Below, in pieces: positions 32,558 to 41,373 of a stretch of 64,000 nt of DNA. The stretch covers positions 2,432,501-2,496,500 of the forward strand of contig NZ_OU745373.1 in the NCBI RefSeq assembly GCF_916618745.1. Reading direction: 5' to 3'. A program made the translations under genes and the position numbers. The DNA comes from Cardiobacterium sp. Marseille-Q4385. Lineage in GTDB: Bacteria > Pseudomonadota > Gammaproteobacteria > Cardiobacteriales > Cardiobacteriaceae. Position 1 is the first letter of the stretch, and each line of letters opens with the position of its first letter. The notes under the pieces were generated by a model, which ran no database searches, was not told where the DNA came from, and was given only the letters and a program-made list of their open reading frames with translations.

Positions 32558-33487
32558 TCACTGCACCAGCATGCCGTGCGTTGATGCGAGGGTGATGCTG
32601 GCTTCGATACCGGCCTCGAAACGCAGGTAGTCACTTTCGATGCCGTCTGAGAAGATAATACCGTCTTCCGCCATCAGTGAACGTAGGCGCAGCGGGCGGT
32701 CGCGCTGGATGTGACCATAGACGATGCTGGCACTGCTATGGCGACTGGGGAAGGGCTCGCGCACGGCAAAGCGTAGTTTTTTGCTGTCCCAGGGCAGTGG
32801 CTGGTAGGGAGAAGAAGATTTACCGCCGTTTGCCGCCGCGATAGCTTGCGCACCAGTGATGATGCTTTTCAGCCAGGCAGTCGAGCCGAGACCGGTGCTG
32901 ATGATGAGGCCGGATGAGCTTTGTTGTTCGCACTGCCCGCCGTAGCTGATTTCGTAACGTGCCGAGGTGTGGCTGCGCACGCCGATGTAGAGATCGTTCA
33001 CTGCGCGCAGGCTCTGCCCGTCGCTGAGGCGGGCTTCGGCGAGGGTGATGGTTTTGTGCGGGCGTTTGTCTGCGGCGGTTTGCGCGAGTACGTCCGGCAG
33101 TGCGGCGGCTTCGAAAGGTAGCAGGATGCCATCGTAACGCGCCGGTTCAGGGTTGATGCCGATAAGCGGCTGACCGCTGAGATATTTGAGGGTGTTGGCG
33201 ACGAGTCCGTCCTGACCAAGGGCGATAACGATGTCATCGGCGGCGAAGGCGTAGTTCGGAAGCAGGCTGCGGTCAATGTGCTGATAGCGCCCCCATTGTT
33301 GCAGGGTGGCGGTCACGCTATGCAGTGCTATGGTGTAGGCACGGTCTTCGCGCAGGTAGTCGGCGAAGTCGGCACCCAGGTGTTCGAGATAGAACTGTGC
33401 CTGGGCATAGGTGTTATGGCGGGTGATGAGTTCGGCGAGACGGGTGCGACGGGTAATGAGGACGACGCGGCGGGGCTGATTATTCAT
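32558..33487 (-). CDS. NAD-kinase-like / sugar-kinase-like protein
   Basis: The 309-residue protein has an NAD-kinase-type fold: DDIVIALGQDGLVANTLKYL, where the NadK motif GGDG is GQDG, then PLIGINPEPARYDGILLPF, GLIISTGLGSTAWL (the NadK TGS/T-AY-like region) and FSDGIESDYLRFEAG at the end. Whether it phosphorylates NAD or another substrate is not known; the altered GGDG motif argues against a housekeeping NadK. I start at 33487 (MNNQPRRVVLI). The SPFH gene lies upstream in the same direction, 97 nt away, so they are likely an operon. Confidence 0.72.
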   Translation of the reverse strand: MNNQPRRVVLITRRTRLAELITRHNTYAQAQFYLEHLGADFADYLREDRAYTIALHSVTATLQQWGRYQHIDRSLLPNYAFAADDIVIALGQDGLVANTLKYLSGQPLIGINPEPARYDGILLPFEAAALPDVLAQTAADKRPHKTITLAEARLSDGQSLRAVNDLYIGVRSHTSARYEISYGGQCEQQSSSGLIISTGLGSTAWLKSIITGAQAIAAANGGKSSSPYQPLPWDSKKLRFAVREPFPSRHSSASIVYGHIQRDRPLRLRSLMAEDGIIFSDGIESDYLRFEAGIEASITLASTHGMLVQ

Positions 33488-33584
33488 GGTGATGGATGCG
33501 GGTTGATGACTTGTCAGGCGGGACGAGTCAAATGGTTTCCCCCAATCCCTTATCTGGCGATCGGGGGGCTGTTGACCTAGCGAC

Positions 33585-34613
33585 TCAATTGCGCTTTTTC
33601 TCCGGTTTCGGCTGTAACAGGCCTTGCAACAATTCCGGGCTGATGCTGAGCTGGCCGATTTTCTCGGCGCGCGCGGCAAGATCGCCGAAGGCTTGGGCGA
33701 TAAGCTGATCCGGATTCATGCCGCTCTCGGTGAGCAGCTGGATCGTTTTTGGCTCGACCTTTTCCAGTGCCCGCATAAACGCGTGCAAGCGGTAGGCATC
33801 GGCATCGGCGCGGGTACGAAGATTTTCCGAACGGACGGCGAAGTAAGTGCGCCGCTCTTCCTCGAGGATAATTTCCGCCGTTATATGTGCCTTATCCACT
33901 TCGTGCTGACGACGGGCGAGCGCGGCCTTCGCCTCAAGTTTAGTCTCTTCAATCTGGCGGCGTTTCTCTTCCACGGCGACTTCAGTGTCGAGTTCGTTTT
34001 GGCGGATAGCGCGTTCATTCTGCACGGCGGCCATGCGGCGCTGATAGACGGCGTCATCCGCCGCTTGCAGGTTGGCTTCGCGCGCCTCGGCTTCCAGCGC
34101 ACGGGCAATATCTTTGGTCGGATGGATGGCGATGATGGATACGCCTAGAATGGCGAGGCCGAGAGCTTGTATTTCTGCCTGTTCACCTAACTTGGTATGC
34201 ACGGTGTGGGCGATGTCAGACGGTGCACGCAGGGCATCGCGCAGGTTGAGGCGTTGGATGGCCTGCTGGATGATGACTTTGGCCTGCACGACGACACGCT
34301 CCGGCAGGCGGCGCGGATCTTGACTGTTGTAAGCACCCTGCGCGTTCAGCGAGTAATCAAGCAGGGCAGCGGCACGCTGCGGTGCATCAATGCGAAAGGA
34401 AATCTCGCCCTGCACGCTGACAGTTTGGAAATCGGCAGTAACGAGTTCGAGCATGAAGCCAGTGTCCCGACTGGCAATCGGTACGGCGGCGAGAGTGGAA
34501 AACGGTGCGTAGTAATAAAAGGCTAGCCCGGCGCCCTCGCGGACGAGTTTGCCACGACGGTATTGCAGCAGGTAGGTGGTCGGTTGGACTTTGATGTAGC
34601 GGATGCCAAGCAT
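33585..34613 (-). CDS. SPFH (band 7) domain protein
   Basis: The 342-residue protein has an SPFH domain at about 1-180 (MLGIRYIKVQPTTYLLQYRR, TVSVQGEISFRI, DIARALEAEAREANLQAAD) and a long charged coiled coil at about 180-290, then a short C-terminal tail. It lacks a clear N-terminal membrane anchor. RBS AGAGGAA is upstream of ATG 34613. Pairing with the NAD-kinase-like gene suggests a joint, nucleotide-linked role at the membrane; that is inference. Confidence 0.82.
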   Translation of the reverse strand: MLGIRYIKVQPTTYLLQYRRGKLVREGAGLAFYYYAPFSTLAAVPIASRDTGFMLELVTADFQTVSVQGEISFRIDAPQRAAALLDYSLNAQGAYNSQDPRRLPERVVVQAKVIIQQAIQRLNLRDALRAPSDIAHTVHTKLGEQAEIQALGLAILGVSIIAIHPTKDIARALEAEAREANLQAADDAVYQRRMAAVQNERAIRQNELDTEVAVEEKRRQIEETKLEAKAALARRQHEVDKAHITAEIILEEERRTYFAVRSENLRTRADADAYRLHAFMRALEKVEPKTIQLLTESGMNPDQLIAQAFGDLAARAEKIGQLSISPELLQGLLQPKPEKKRN

Positions 34614-34663
34614 GGGGTGTTCCTCTAAGTTGTGCTGAAGGGATGATGTTGATCCGGAGGATC

Positions 34664-34711
34664 TTAATAGTTGTGGTGCGCTGTACAACTATTAAGGTTG
34701 TATCATACAAC
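34664..34711. promoter_or_regulatory. Two adjacent palindromes upstream of the SPFH gene
   Basis: TTAATAGTTGT (34664-34674) pairs with ACAACTATTAA (34685-34695). One base later GTTGTAT-C-ATACAAC (34697-34711) forms a perfect 7+7 dyad. Both share GTTGT/ACAAC half-sites, as expected for a repeated operator. They start about 50 nt upstream of the SPFH start codon. The regulator is not identified. The rest of 34614-35008 holds no gene I can support. Confidence 0.6.
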
Positions 34712-35008
34712 TTAAACTACAGCCGTCAAGAGAGCCATAAGAGGAGGGGAGCCAAGTGGGAGATAGACACAGGGAAGAGATGAAAGAGGAAGATGGGGCA
34801 GTTGAACACTTGGCGGACCGAGCATTGATTCCGCTCGCGGATATCAGCATTCATCACAATCTGTGTAGGCAAAAAGTTACCTACCTACACTACATACCCA
34901 TGATTTCCTTATATCCTTTAACAGTAAAAATTCTATTCATTTTTCTGATGAAAATTGGTATTATCTTTTAAAAATTAATCTTGATTATATCTTCTCCAAG
35001 ATTAATGA

Positions 35009-35518
35009 CTATAATATTCTGTCTACCATATCTTTTAATTGGATATTGGATGGTAATTTAAATATTATTGATTCTACTGTTCCTTTAGGGAAACGGATTT
35101 CTCTATAACTATTACCATGATCGAAACTATAGAATAATCTTTCTTGAGTGCCGGAATATCCCATCTCTAATAATAGAGAGTCTAAACTATAATCGTGATT
35201 ATTACCTACCTTCATTCCCATTTCTGATGTTTCAATGGAAAATATATTGTTTATTTTTAGTTTATTATATTTTTTAGCACTAAATTTTCTTTCTCCAAAA
35301 TCCTTCCCGTTACTACCGCCAGGATAGCAAGATTCTTTAAATGACCATTTAAGATTATCAAACACTATTGATATGGAATAGTGATCTTTAGGACATAACT
35401 TTGGATATAATTCCTCACCTATCAGGATCTGAATTTTTCCAAAGTAATGCTCTGATGAAAAAGAATTTATTTCCCATATGAACCCAAATGTTTTTTCGTG
35501 ATTCATCATTACATCCAT
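35009..35518 (-). CDS. AT-rich orphan protein, possibly immunity-type
   Basis: The 169-residue protein is soluble and acidic/aromatic, starting MDVMMNHEKTFGFIWEINSF. I do not recognise it with certainty; overall size and the FGFIWEI opening are reminiscent of contact-dependent-toxin immunity proteins (Imm42-like), but this is a weak resemblance. It is markedly AT-rich with many AAA, AAT and TTA codons, unlike both flanks, suggesting acquisition from elsewhere. AGGAAA lies upstream of ATG 35518. No toxin gene is adjacent. Confidence 0.55.
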   Translation of the reverse strand: MDVMMNHEKTFGFIWEINSFSSEHYFGKIQILIGEELYPKLCPKDHYSISIVFDNLKWSFKESCYPGGSNGKDFGERKFSAKKYNKLKINNIFSIETSEMGMKVGNNHDYSLDSLLLEMGYSGTQERLFYSFDHGNSYREIRFPKGTVESIIFKLPSNIQLKDMVDRIL

Positions 35519-35612
35519 AAATATGATTTCCTTTTGTCTTTCTTAGAGGACTGCTGCGCTATTTTTTAGTTAATTTTAATAGTGTTTTCCCCACCTGTCT
35601 TCACTACAAACA

Positions 35613-35640
35613 CAAAAAAAGCGGGGCATTGCCCCGCTTC
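35613..35640 (-). terminator. Terminator after oligopeptidase B
   Basis: AAGCGGGGC, a 3-nt loop, GCCCCGCTT, with a T7 run on the leftward strand. It begins 2 nt after the stop of the gene at 35642. Confidence 0.88.
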
Positions 35641-35641
35641 C

Positions 35642-37789
35642 TTATTTTGCGACCCCCAGCTGATCCAGCATGAAGGCGTACATTTCCGCCGTTTCGCGAT
35701 AGCGGCGGAAGCGGCCGGATTTACCGCCGTGTCCCGCTTCCATATTGGTGCGGAAGAGGATGGGGTGGTTGCCGGTGTTCACGTCACGCAGGCGGGCGAC
35801 GTATTTCGCCGGTTCCCAGTATTGCACCTGCGAGTCCCATAGACCGGTGCCGACGAACATCGCCGGATAGGCTTGCGCTTTCAGGTTGTCGTAGGGCGAG
35901 TATGAAAGCATGTAGGCATAACTTTCAGCGCTCGCTTCCGGGTTGCCCCATTCATCGTATTCGTTGGTGGTGAGCGGGATACTCGGATCCAGCATGGTGG
36001 TGACCACGTCAACGAAGGGCACTTGCGAGAGGATGACGCGGTAGTCTTCCGGCGCCATGTTGCTGATGGCCCCCATCAGCAGGCCGCCGGCGCTGCCACC
36101 CAGCGCCGCAACACGGTCTTTCGCAGCGTATTGGTGTTCAACAAGGTAACGCGTGATGTCGATGAAGTCGGTAAAGGTGTTCTTTTTATGGAGCAGTTTG
36201 CCGTTTTCATACCATTCACGCCCCATTTCCTGGCCGCCACGTATGTGCGCCAGCGCATAGACCATGCCACGGTCAAGCAGGCTGACGGTGCTGGCGCTAA
36301 AGCCCGGATCCATCGAGAGGCCATAGCTGCCGTAGCCGTATTGCAGGAGTGCCGCCGTGCCGTCGCGCTTGAAATCCTTGCGGTACACCAGCGTGACCGG
36401 CACTTTCGTGCCATCACGCACCGGTACCCATAGCCGCTCGGTGGTGTACTGGTGACGGTCGTAACCCGGCACCGGCTGCTGTTTCAGCTCGCGCTGCTCG
36501 CCCGTCGCCATGTTCATTTCATAGACAATCGCGGGCGTGGTCATCGAGGTGTAGCTGTAGCGCAGCCAGGGCGTGTCCGCTTCGGGATTGGCGGAAAGCC
36601 CCATCGAATAGGCGGGTTCGTCCGCCTTCACATACTCGCTCGTGCCGTCTTTTTTCAGGATGCGGATACGTTCCAAGCCTTCGGAACGCTCGCCAATGAC
36701 GCTGAAATCGTCGAAAAGTTCGACATCTTCGATAAGAATAGCGGGATCGTGCGCGATCCACTCCTGCCAGTCCTTGCGCGCGGTGGCGTTATCGGCGGCG
36801 GTCATCACTTTGAAATTGCGCGCACCGTCGGCGTTGGTGCGGATGACCCAGCGCCCGCCGAAGTGGTCGGCGCCGTATTCCACGTCGCGCTCGCGTGGGG
36901 CGAATACCTTAAATTCGCCGGGATTCTTCGCATCGGCATAGCGCATTTCATCGGAAACGGTGCTGCTGGCTTGAATCAGCAGGTAGGTCTCGTCTCGGGT
37001 ACGGCCCAGGCTGAGATAGAAACTGTCGTCCGCTTCCTCATAGACCACTACATCATCCTTGCTGTCCGTGCCGAGAACGTGCTTCTTCACCCGCTTGCTG
37101 AGCAGCGTTTCCGGGTCATTCTCGATATAAAACAGCGTCTTGCCATCATCCGCCCACAGCGCGCTGCCGTTTGTGCCGCTGATGGTGTCAGGCAAGAGCT
37201 TGCCGCCCGCCAAATCGGTAACGCGCAACGTGTACTGGCGGCGGCCATTGGTGTCTTCCGCCCAGACCATTTTCTGATTATCGAGCGTAATATCCACCGG
37301 CGCGGCGCTGAAATAATCATGCCCTTCGGCGAGCTTGTTTACATCGAGCAAGACTTCTTCGCTAGCAAAATCGCCTGCCTCATTCGCCTTGCGGATAGAC
37401 AGGGCATCCACGCCATCGCCCGCCGCGCGGCGTGCGTACACCGGATAATCCTTGCCGTTTTCAAAGCGCGTGTAATACCAGAAACCATGCTCGCGATATG
37501 GCACAGAACTGTCATCCTGCTTGATGCGGCTGACAATCTCATCGAACAACTTGTCTTCAAGCGGCTTTAATGGCTTCAATAACGCATCGGCATAATCATT
37601 TTCCGCCTGCAAATACGCGAGCATCTTGGCATCCTTGCGTGCATCATCGCGCAGCCAGTAATACTCATCCTGCCGCTCGCCATGCGGCGATTTCACGGTG
37701 TGCGGACGCTTTTCAACATCAGGCGGGGTTTGGGCTTGGACCATATTCATCGCAAATACCAAGGGTAACAAAAGAGAATAACCTTTCAT
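35642..37789 (-). CDS. ptrB: Oligopeptidase B-like serine peptidase (family S9), exported
   Basis: The 715-residue protein has a signal peptide (about 1-19, ending VQAQ), an N-terminal beta-propeller and a C-terminal alpha/beta-hydrolase domain. Landmarks: HGERQDEYYWLRDD near residue 36, YGYGSYGLSMDPGFS, ALAHIRGGQEMGREWYENGK, and the nucleophile motif GGSAGG with Ser near residue 566; catalytic His lies in GHGGKSGRFRRYRE at the end. Oligopeptidase B cleaves short peptides after Arg or Lys. The E. coli enzyme is cytoplasmic; the signal peptide here implies a periplasmic form. 6 nt separate it from the upstream exported protein, so they are co-transcribed. Confidence 0.9.
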   Translation of the reverse strand: MKGYSLLLPLVFAMNMVQAQTPPDVEKRPHTVKSPHGERQDEYYWLRDDARKDAKMLAYLQAENDYADALLKPLKPLEDKLFDEIVSRIKQDDSSVPYREHGFWYYTRFENGKDYPVYARRAAGDGVDALSIRKANEAGDFASEEVLLDVNKLAEGHDYFSAAPVDITLDNQKMVWAEDTNGRRQYTLRVTDLAGGKLLPDTISGTNGSALWADDGKTLFYIENDPETLLSKRVKKHVLGTDSKDDVVVYEEADDSFYLSLGRTRDETYLLIQASSTVSDEMRYADAKNPGEFKVFAPRERDVEYGADHFGGRWVIRTNADGARNFKVMTAADNATARKDWQEWIAHDPAILIEDVELFDDFSVIGERSEGLERIRILKKDGTSEYVKADEPAYSMGLSANPEADTPWLRYSYTSMTTPAIVYEMNMATGEQRELKQQPVPGYDRHQYTTERLWVPVRDGTKVPVTLVYRKDFKRDGTAALLQYGYGSYGLSMDPGFSASTVSLLDRGMVYALAHIRGGQEMGREWYENGKLLHKKNTFTDFIDITRYLVEHQYAAKDRVAALGGSAGGLLMGAISNMAPEDYRVILSQVPFVDVVTTMLDPSIPLTTNEYDEWGNPEASAESYAYMLSYSPYDNLKAQAYPAMFVGTGLWDSQVQYWEPAKYVARLRDVNTGNHPILFRTNMEAGHGGKSGRFRRYRETAEMYAFMLDQLGVAK

Positions 37790-37795
37790 GCCGGA

Positions 37796-38677
37796 TTATT
37801 CCTCGGACATTTTGGGAAAACCTTTCGGCTCGACATAAGTGTGCTTATCGGCATCAAATTGCCAGATAAATTTCTCACCTTTCAATGTCTTGACAGGTTT
37901 TGGCTTGGCATTCTTACCCTTGCCGGATTTAGCCATACCGATAAAACCATCCAGCGATAATTCCAGCGGATAAACATTACCAACAGCAGGCAAATCCTCG
38001 CGCACCGCGTATTTCACCTGCACATCCGCGCACTGTGACAAATCTTCCGGCTCGCAGCCGTCTTCCTCGCTGAAATTACTAAAACCGGACGGCACGAACG
38101 CGGCATGTATTGCCTTGCCATCATCCAGCAAAATCACCTGCGACGACCACGAACCGCCCCAAGCGGCATCGCCGGTAAACGTCGTCGCGCCCCACACATC
38201 CTTGCCAAAAAGCTGCCATTGCCACTCAGTCGGGGCAATGCCGTACTTACCAAAACCCTCTCCCTGATACTGCACCGCAGGCTGCCAGTCCTTGCCGTCT
38301 GCAGATGAAAACGCAAACAGTGCGACCATGCCCGGTGCGCTGTGCGGCGTGTGCAGATTATCGCCGGCAAACAGCAAATAACGGCGTTTGCCAGCGGCAA
38401 CATCCACCACCTTCTCGCTGACCAGACGCAGACAGTAGCCTTCCAAACCGCCATCGCTGTCGGCATTCTCAACTTCCTTCATCGGCGCAAAATGGCAACC
38501 CTTGAGCTTATCCTCGGCAGCAAGGTGATTAGCGTCATCATTGAAGACCTTTAACGCCTCGGCATTCTCCGGAAAATGCTTGTCCAGCGTATCCTGCACT
38601 AATGAATCGGCATCAGCGGCCAGTGCCTGTACCGTGGCGAAAGCAGATAAAACCAGTAAAGAACGGGGGAATGACAT
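37796..38677 (-). CDS. Exported protein of an unrecognised family, paralogue 1
   Basis: The 293-residue protein has a signal peptide (cleavage likely after ALAA near residue 21). The mature part has a Cys pair (GCHFAPMKE... and GYCLRLVSEK), a beta-rich core with RRYLLFAGDNLHTPHSAPGM and WGATTFTGDAAWGGSWSSQV, another Cys pair (DGCEPEDLSQCADVQVKY), and a C-terminal KGEKFIWQFDADKHTYVEP. It aligns with the gene at 38808-39749 through all these blocks. Family function is unknown. Two disulfides are likely. Together with the oligopeptidase gene it forms a leftward operon. Confidence 0.75.
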   Translation of the reverse strand: MSFPRSLLVLSAFATVQALAADADSLVQDTLDKHFPENAEALKVFNDDANHLAAEDKLKGCHFAPMKEVENADSDGGLEGYCLRLVSEKVVDVAAGKRRYLLFAGDNLHTPHSAPGMVALFAFSSADGKDWQPAVQYQGEGFGKYGIAPTEWQWQLFGKDVWGATTFTGDAAWGGSWSSQVILLDDGKAIHAAFVPSGFSNFSEEDGCEPEDLSQCADVQVKYAVREDLPAVGNVYPLELSLDGFIGMAKSGKGKNAKPKPVKTLKGEKFIWQFDADKHTYVEPKGFPKMSEE

Positions 38678-38756
38678 ACAAACCTCTCAAATTAAAGAAA
38701 AACAAATTAAAAATACAAAGGGCGGACAATCATCCGCCAGCAAAACCATCATAACG

Positions 38757-38781
38757 TAAAAGGCGGGACAACTTCCCGCCT
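38757..38781 (-). terminator. Terminator after the second exported paralogue
   Basis: AGGCGGGA/TCCCGCCT stem with a short loop and a T4 run on the leftward strand. A second hairpin (GGCGGA/TCCGCC, about 38721-38738) lies just before the next gene. Confidence 0.65.
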
Positions 38782-38807
38782 ATACAAGATGTAAATATTA
38801 CAGCTTT

Positions 38808-39749
38808 TTATTGATTACCGGCATTTTCCACATCATCCAAAAATCTGAGTGACTTGGGATAATCAGCAGGCATCACATATTCATGCTTATCCGGATTATA
38901 GGGGAAGAGAAATTTTTTATTTTTATATTCTTTAATGGGTTTTAGCACAGCTTTTTTGCCTTTTGCTTTAATTAGCTTTAATCCATCATAGCCATTAACA
39001 CTCACTTGTAAAGAATAAATTCCACTCGTTGCAGGCAAATCATGACGAATCTTGATTTTTGCTTCCAATTCGGCGCAGTCCGGCAATTTCTCTTTATCTG
39101 CATTCTTAGCACTAACATCGCCATCACCGCAGCCGCCTGCAGCGCCATTAGCAAAAGCCACGGGAATAACAGACTTGTGAATTTCTTTACCATCATAAAG
39201 TAAAATGTGATGGATGCTTTGTTCTATACCCATAGTACTAAAACCGCCTTCACTCACTATTCCCCATAAACCAGGGCCAAATTCCATCCACTTAGCCTCG
39301 GTGGTTCCTGCCCCCCAGCTATTAGCAGCATTTGTTTCCTTGCGTGATAATAGTTTCCAGTTTTTACCGTCACCTTCCGCAGAAAAAATAAATAAGCTAT
39401 CCAAACCAGATTCTGAATGTCCTGTTGCAATGGAATTGCCAGAGAATAATATATATCTGAGTTTACCTTGTGGCGTATCTACAGTTTTTTCGCTAACGAA
39501 ATACATACAGGCCCCATATATGAAACCTTCTTCGTTGCCAGCAGTCTCTTTATCCTCAGAAAAATAGCATTTCTTAATAGTATCTACTTTTTCGCGAGAT
39601 TCATTATAGGCCTTGCGTGCCTTTTCATTAGCTGGGTAATATTGTTCCAATATTTGCTGCACAAACGCATCCGGTTTTTTCGCTTGCGCAGTTGTCAATT
39701 GCGTGGCAGAAAAAATGGATATTACCAAAAGGGTACGGATGAATTTCAT
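38808..39749 (-). CDS. Exported protein of an unrecognised family, paralogue 2
   Basis: The 313-residue protein has a signal peptide (MKFIRTLLVISIFSATQLTT, cleavage near AQA) and shares with the gene at 37796-38677 the blocks KCYFSEDKE, GACMYFVSEKTVDTPQGKLR, SGNSIATGHSESGL, LWGIVSEGGFSTMG, DCAELEAKIKIRHDLPA and KKFLFPYNPDKHEYVMP. The DNA is clearly more AT-rich than paralogue 1. I start at 39749 (AAGGA upstream); the longer frame to 40190 runs over repeat DNA. Function is unknown. Confidence 0.75.
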   Translation of the reverse strand: MKFIRTLLVISIFSATQLTTAQAKKPDAFVQQILEQYYPANEKARKAYNESREKVDTIKKCYFSEDKETAGNEEGFIYGACMYFVSEKTVDTPQGKLRYILFSGNSIATGHSESGLDSLFIFSAEGDGKNWKLLSRKETNAANSWGAGTTEAKWMEFGPGLWGIVSEGGFSTMGIEQSIHHILLYDGKEIHKSVIPVAFANGAAGGCGDGDVSAKNADKEKLPDCAELEAKIKIRHDLPATSGIYSLQVSVNGYDGLKLIKAKGKKAVLKPIKEYKNKKFLFPYNPDKHEYVMPADYPKSLRFLDDVENAGNQ

Positions 39750-39837
39750 ATAAAAATCCTTGGTCAGTTTGGTGAATGCGCGAAATGCGCGAAAAGATTT
39801 TACGTTTATCGCCAGATGGCGGTCAATCAGTGGCGGC

Positions 39838-39955
39838 TTCAAGGGAATATTGCCGCCAAGCGGGATAAATGCCGGTTTTGCCATCAAGCGGCGTAAATAC
39901 TGACCCCGTCCAGCGGCGTAATTATTGGGTTCGTCAAGCCGCGTAAATTTGTAGG
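39838..39955. repeat. Tandem degenerate AAGCGG repeats
   Basis: Four units at about 31-35 bp spacing: GCCAAGCGGGATAAAT, CATCAAGCGGCGTAAATACTG, TCCAGCGGCGTAATTATTG and GTCAAGCCGCGTAAATTTG. They are the reverse complement of the GTCGCTTGGCGG-type units at 25400-25470. The rest of 39750-40035 contains no gene. Confidence 0.7.
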
Positions 39956-40035
39956 CGGATGATTTTTTGATTTTGGCAGCGGCGATAAAAATATCCCGCA
40001 TGGCTGTCATGCGGGATGCTGTGTATTTATTGTTC

Positions 40036-41361
40036 TCAGAGTTCAAAGTCATAGCTTTGCGGCAAGTCGCCGCCGGGAGGAATGATTTCCGGCCCCCAGT
40101 CAGCAGGCAGGGGGGGCGCAGCAGCGGTTGGCGGGATGTTATTAGGTGCCGGGGAGGCGAGGGCAGGGCGACGCTGCGGCATGGGCGCATCGTTGCTGCT
40201 GTCGAGGCTGGTGATGCTCAGGCTGCTGCCGGCGACGGTGGGGGGAGAGGACAGGTTGTCCGGCGGAGCGACTGTGCGCAAGCCGCTGGCGGGGAGCGGG
40301 GTGTTTGCTGGGGTGCGGACGGGTGGGATGGCACTGCCGCTTGATATGTGGTTGGCCAAGCCGGTATCAGGCCGACTACTGTTGCCGGTCAGGTTGCTGC
40401 TGCTCAGGCTATCCGTGGACATTGATCCACCGGAGATAAGCGGCGGGGTGTTGTTGGCCAGTAATGGATTGGTCGGAGTCGGGCTGCGTGCGGCGAGCAG
40501 GGCGCTGCTGGGCACGGGGTTGTTGCCGGCGATTTGCAGCGGTGTGCCGCTGAGCGGGTTGGTGTTCAGGTTGTCGTCGGGGATGACGGGGTTGGAGCGC
40601 ATGGGCGGCAAAGGGCTGCCCGGCAGCGGGGCGCGGTGCGGGTTGCGCTCGCTCAGGGCGTATTGGCCGCCGATGACGTCGATTTCTGGCGGCTGGTGGT
40701 AGGTCTCGAAGTAGTCGTAGCCGGGTTTGAGCATGCGCCAGAAGTCGTACCAGCGGTGGTCGCTGTAAGCGGCGAGGTTGGCTTCTGTCAGGCGGAAGGG
40801 GAAGGCGTGTACGCGCACGAAGGGCTGACCGCGTTGCAGGGCAGCACCGACGAGGCTGTAGATTTCTTCGATTTGCCGATCGCCCATGGCGTAGCAGCCG
40901 ATGGAGACGCATTTGCCGTGCACCATTAGCATGCTGCCGGTGTAGCCGTGGCTACGGTCGTAGGCGTTGGGGTAGCCGAGGTTGAAGGAGAGGTGGTAGT
41001 TGCTGTTCGGGTTCATCGCTTCGCGGCCGACGGCATAGAAGCCTTCCGGTGATTGTTTGTCACCTTCGCGGGTTTTGGGGCCAAGTTCGCCGGAGTAAAT
41101 GCAGATGGGGTAATCGAGGAAGAGGGCATATTCGCCGCTGTCTTTTTGCATCCAGACTTCTAGTTTTTCTTCTTTTTTGAAGATGCGGATGAAGGTGGGC
41201 GCACCGAAGCGGAAACCTTTGGCTTCGAGGCGGTCTTGCAGGGTCAGTTGCTGCGGACGGCGGATGAGGCGGCTGTCGCGCTGGCTGTCTTTCGGGGCGT
41301 GGCTGCTGCACGCGCTGAGGATGAGGGCAATGAGGATAAGGAGGTGGGTACGGATGTTCAT
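40036..41361 (-). CDS. DpaA/YafK-like L,D-transpeptidase lipoprotein with long Pro/Ser-rich tail
   Basis: The 441-residue protein has a lipobox (ILSACSS, Cys about 18), then a YkuD-type domain: RIFKKEEKLEVWMQ, GPKTREGDKQSPEGFY, NPNSNYHLSFNLGYPNAYD and the active-site block MVHGKCVSIGCYAMGD with nucleophile Cys near residue 157. E. coli DpaA (YafK) detaches Braun lipoprotein from peptidoglycan. E. coli DpaA is about 246 aa; here about 180 extra residues of Pro, Ser, Asn and Leu form a low-complexity tail with NPL repeats (TNPLSGTPL, TNPLLANNT). The gene follows dacB by 12 nt, making a cell-wall operon. Confidence 0.85.
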   Translation of the reverse strand: MNIRTHLLILIALILSACSSHAPKDSQRDSRLIRRPQQLTLQDRLEAKGFRFGAPTFIRIFKKEEKLEVWMQKDSGEYALFLDYPICIYSGELGPKTREGDKQSPEGFYAVGREAMNPNSNYHLSFNLGYPNAYDRSHGYTGSMLMVHGKCVSIGCYAMGDRQIEEIYSLVGAALQRGQPFVRVHAFPFRLTEANLAAYSDHRWYDFWRMLKPGYDYFETYHQPPEIDVIGGQYALSERNPHRAPLPGSPLPPMRSNPVIPDDNLNTNPLSGTPLQIAGNNPVPSSALLAARSPTPTNPLLANNTPPLISGGSMSTDSLSSSNLTGNSSRPDTGLANHISSGSAIPPVRTPANTPLPASGLRTVAPPDNLSSPPTVAGSSLSITSLDSSNDAPMPQRRPALASPAPNNIPPTAAAPPLPADWGPEIIPPGGDLPQSYDFEL

Positions 41362-41373
41362 GGTGGTGGTGGG

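Noticed and set aside
32637..32648. ATGCCGTCTGAG inside the NAD-kinase-like gene, close to the neisserial uptake 12-mer
   Set aside because: One base off, isolated, and inside a gene with normal host composition; likely chance.
34756..34971. A 71-codon frame between the SPFH gene and the AT-rich orphan
   Set aside because: No homology, no convincing start signal, and the second half is AT-rich low-complexity sequence.
39750..40190. A 147-codon upstream extension of exported paralogue 2
   Set aside because: It would cross tandem repeats and the end of the DpaA-like gene, and would bury the signal peptide.
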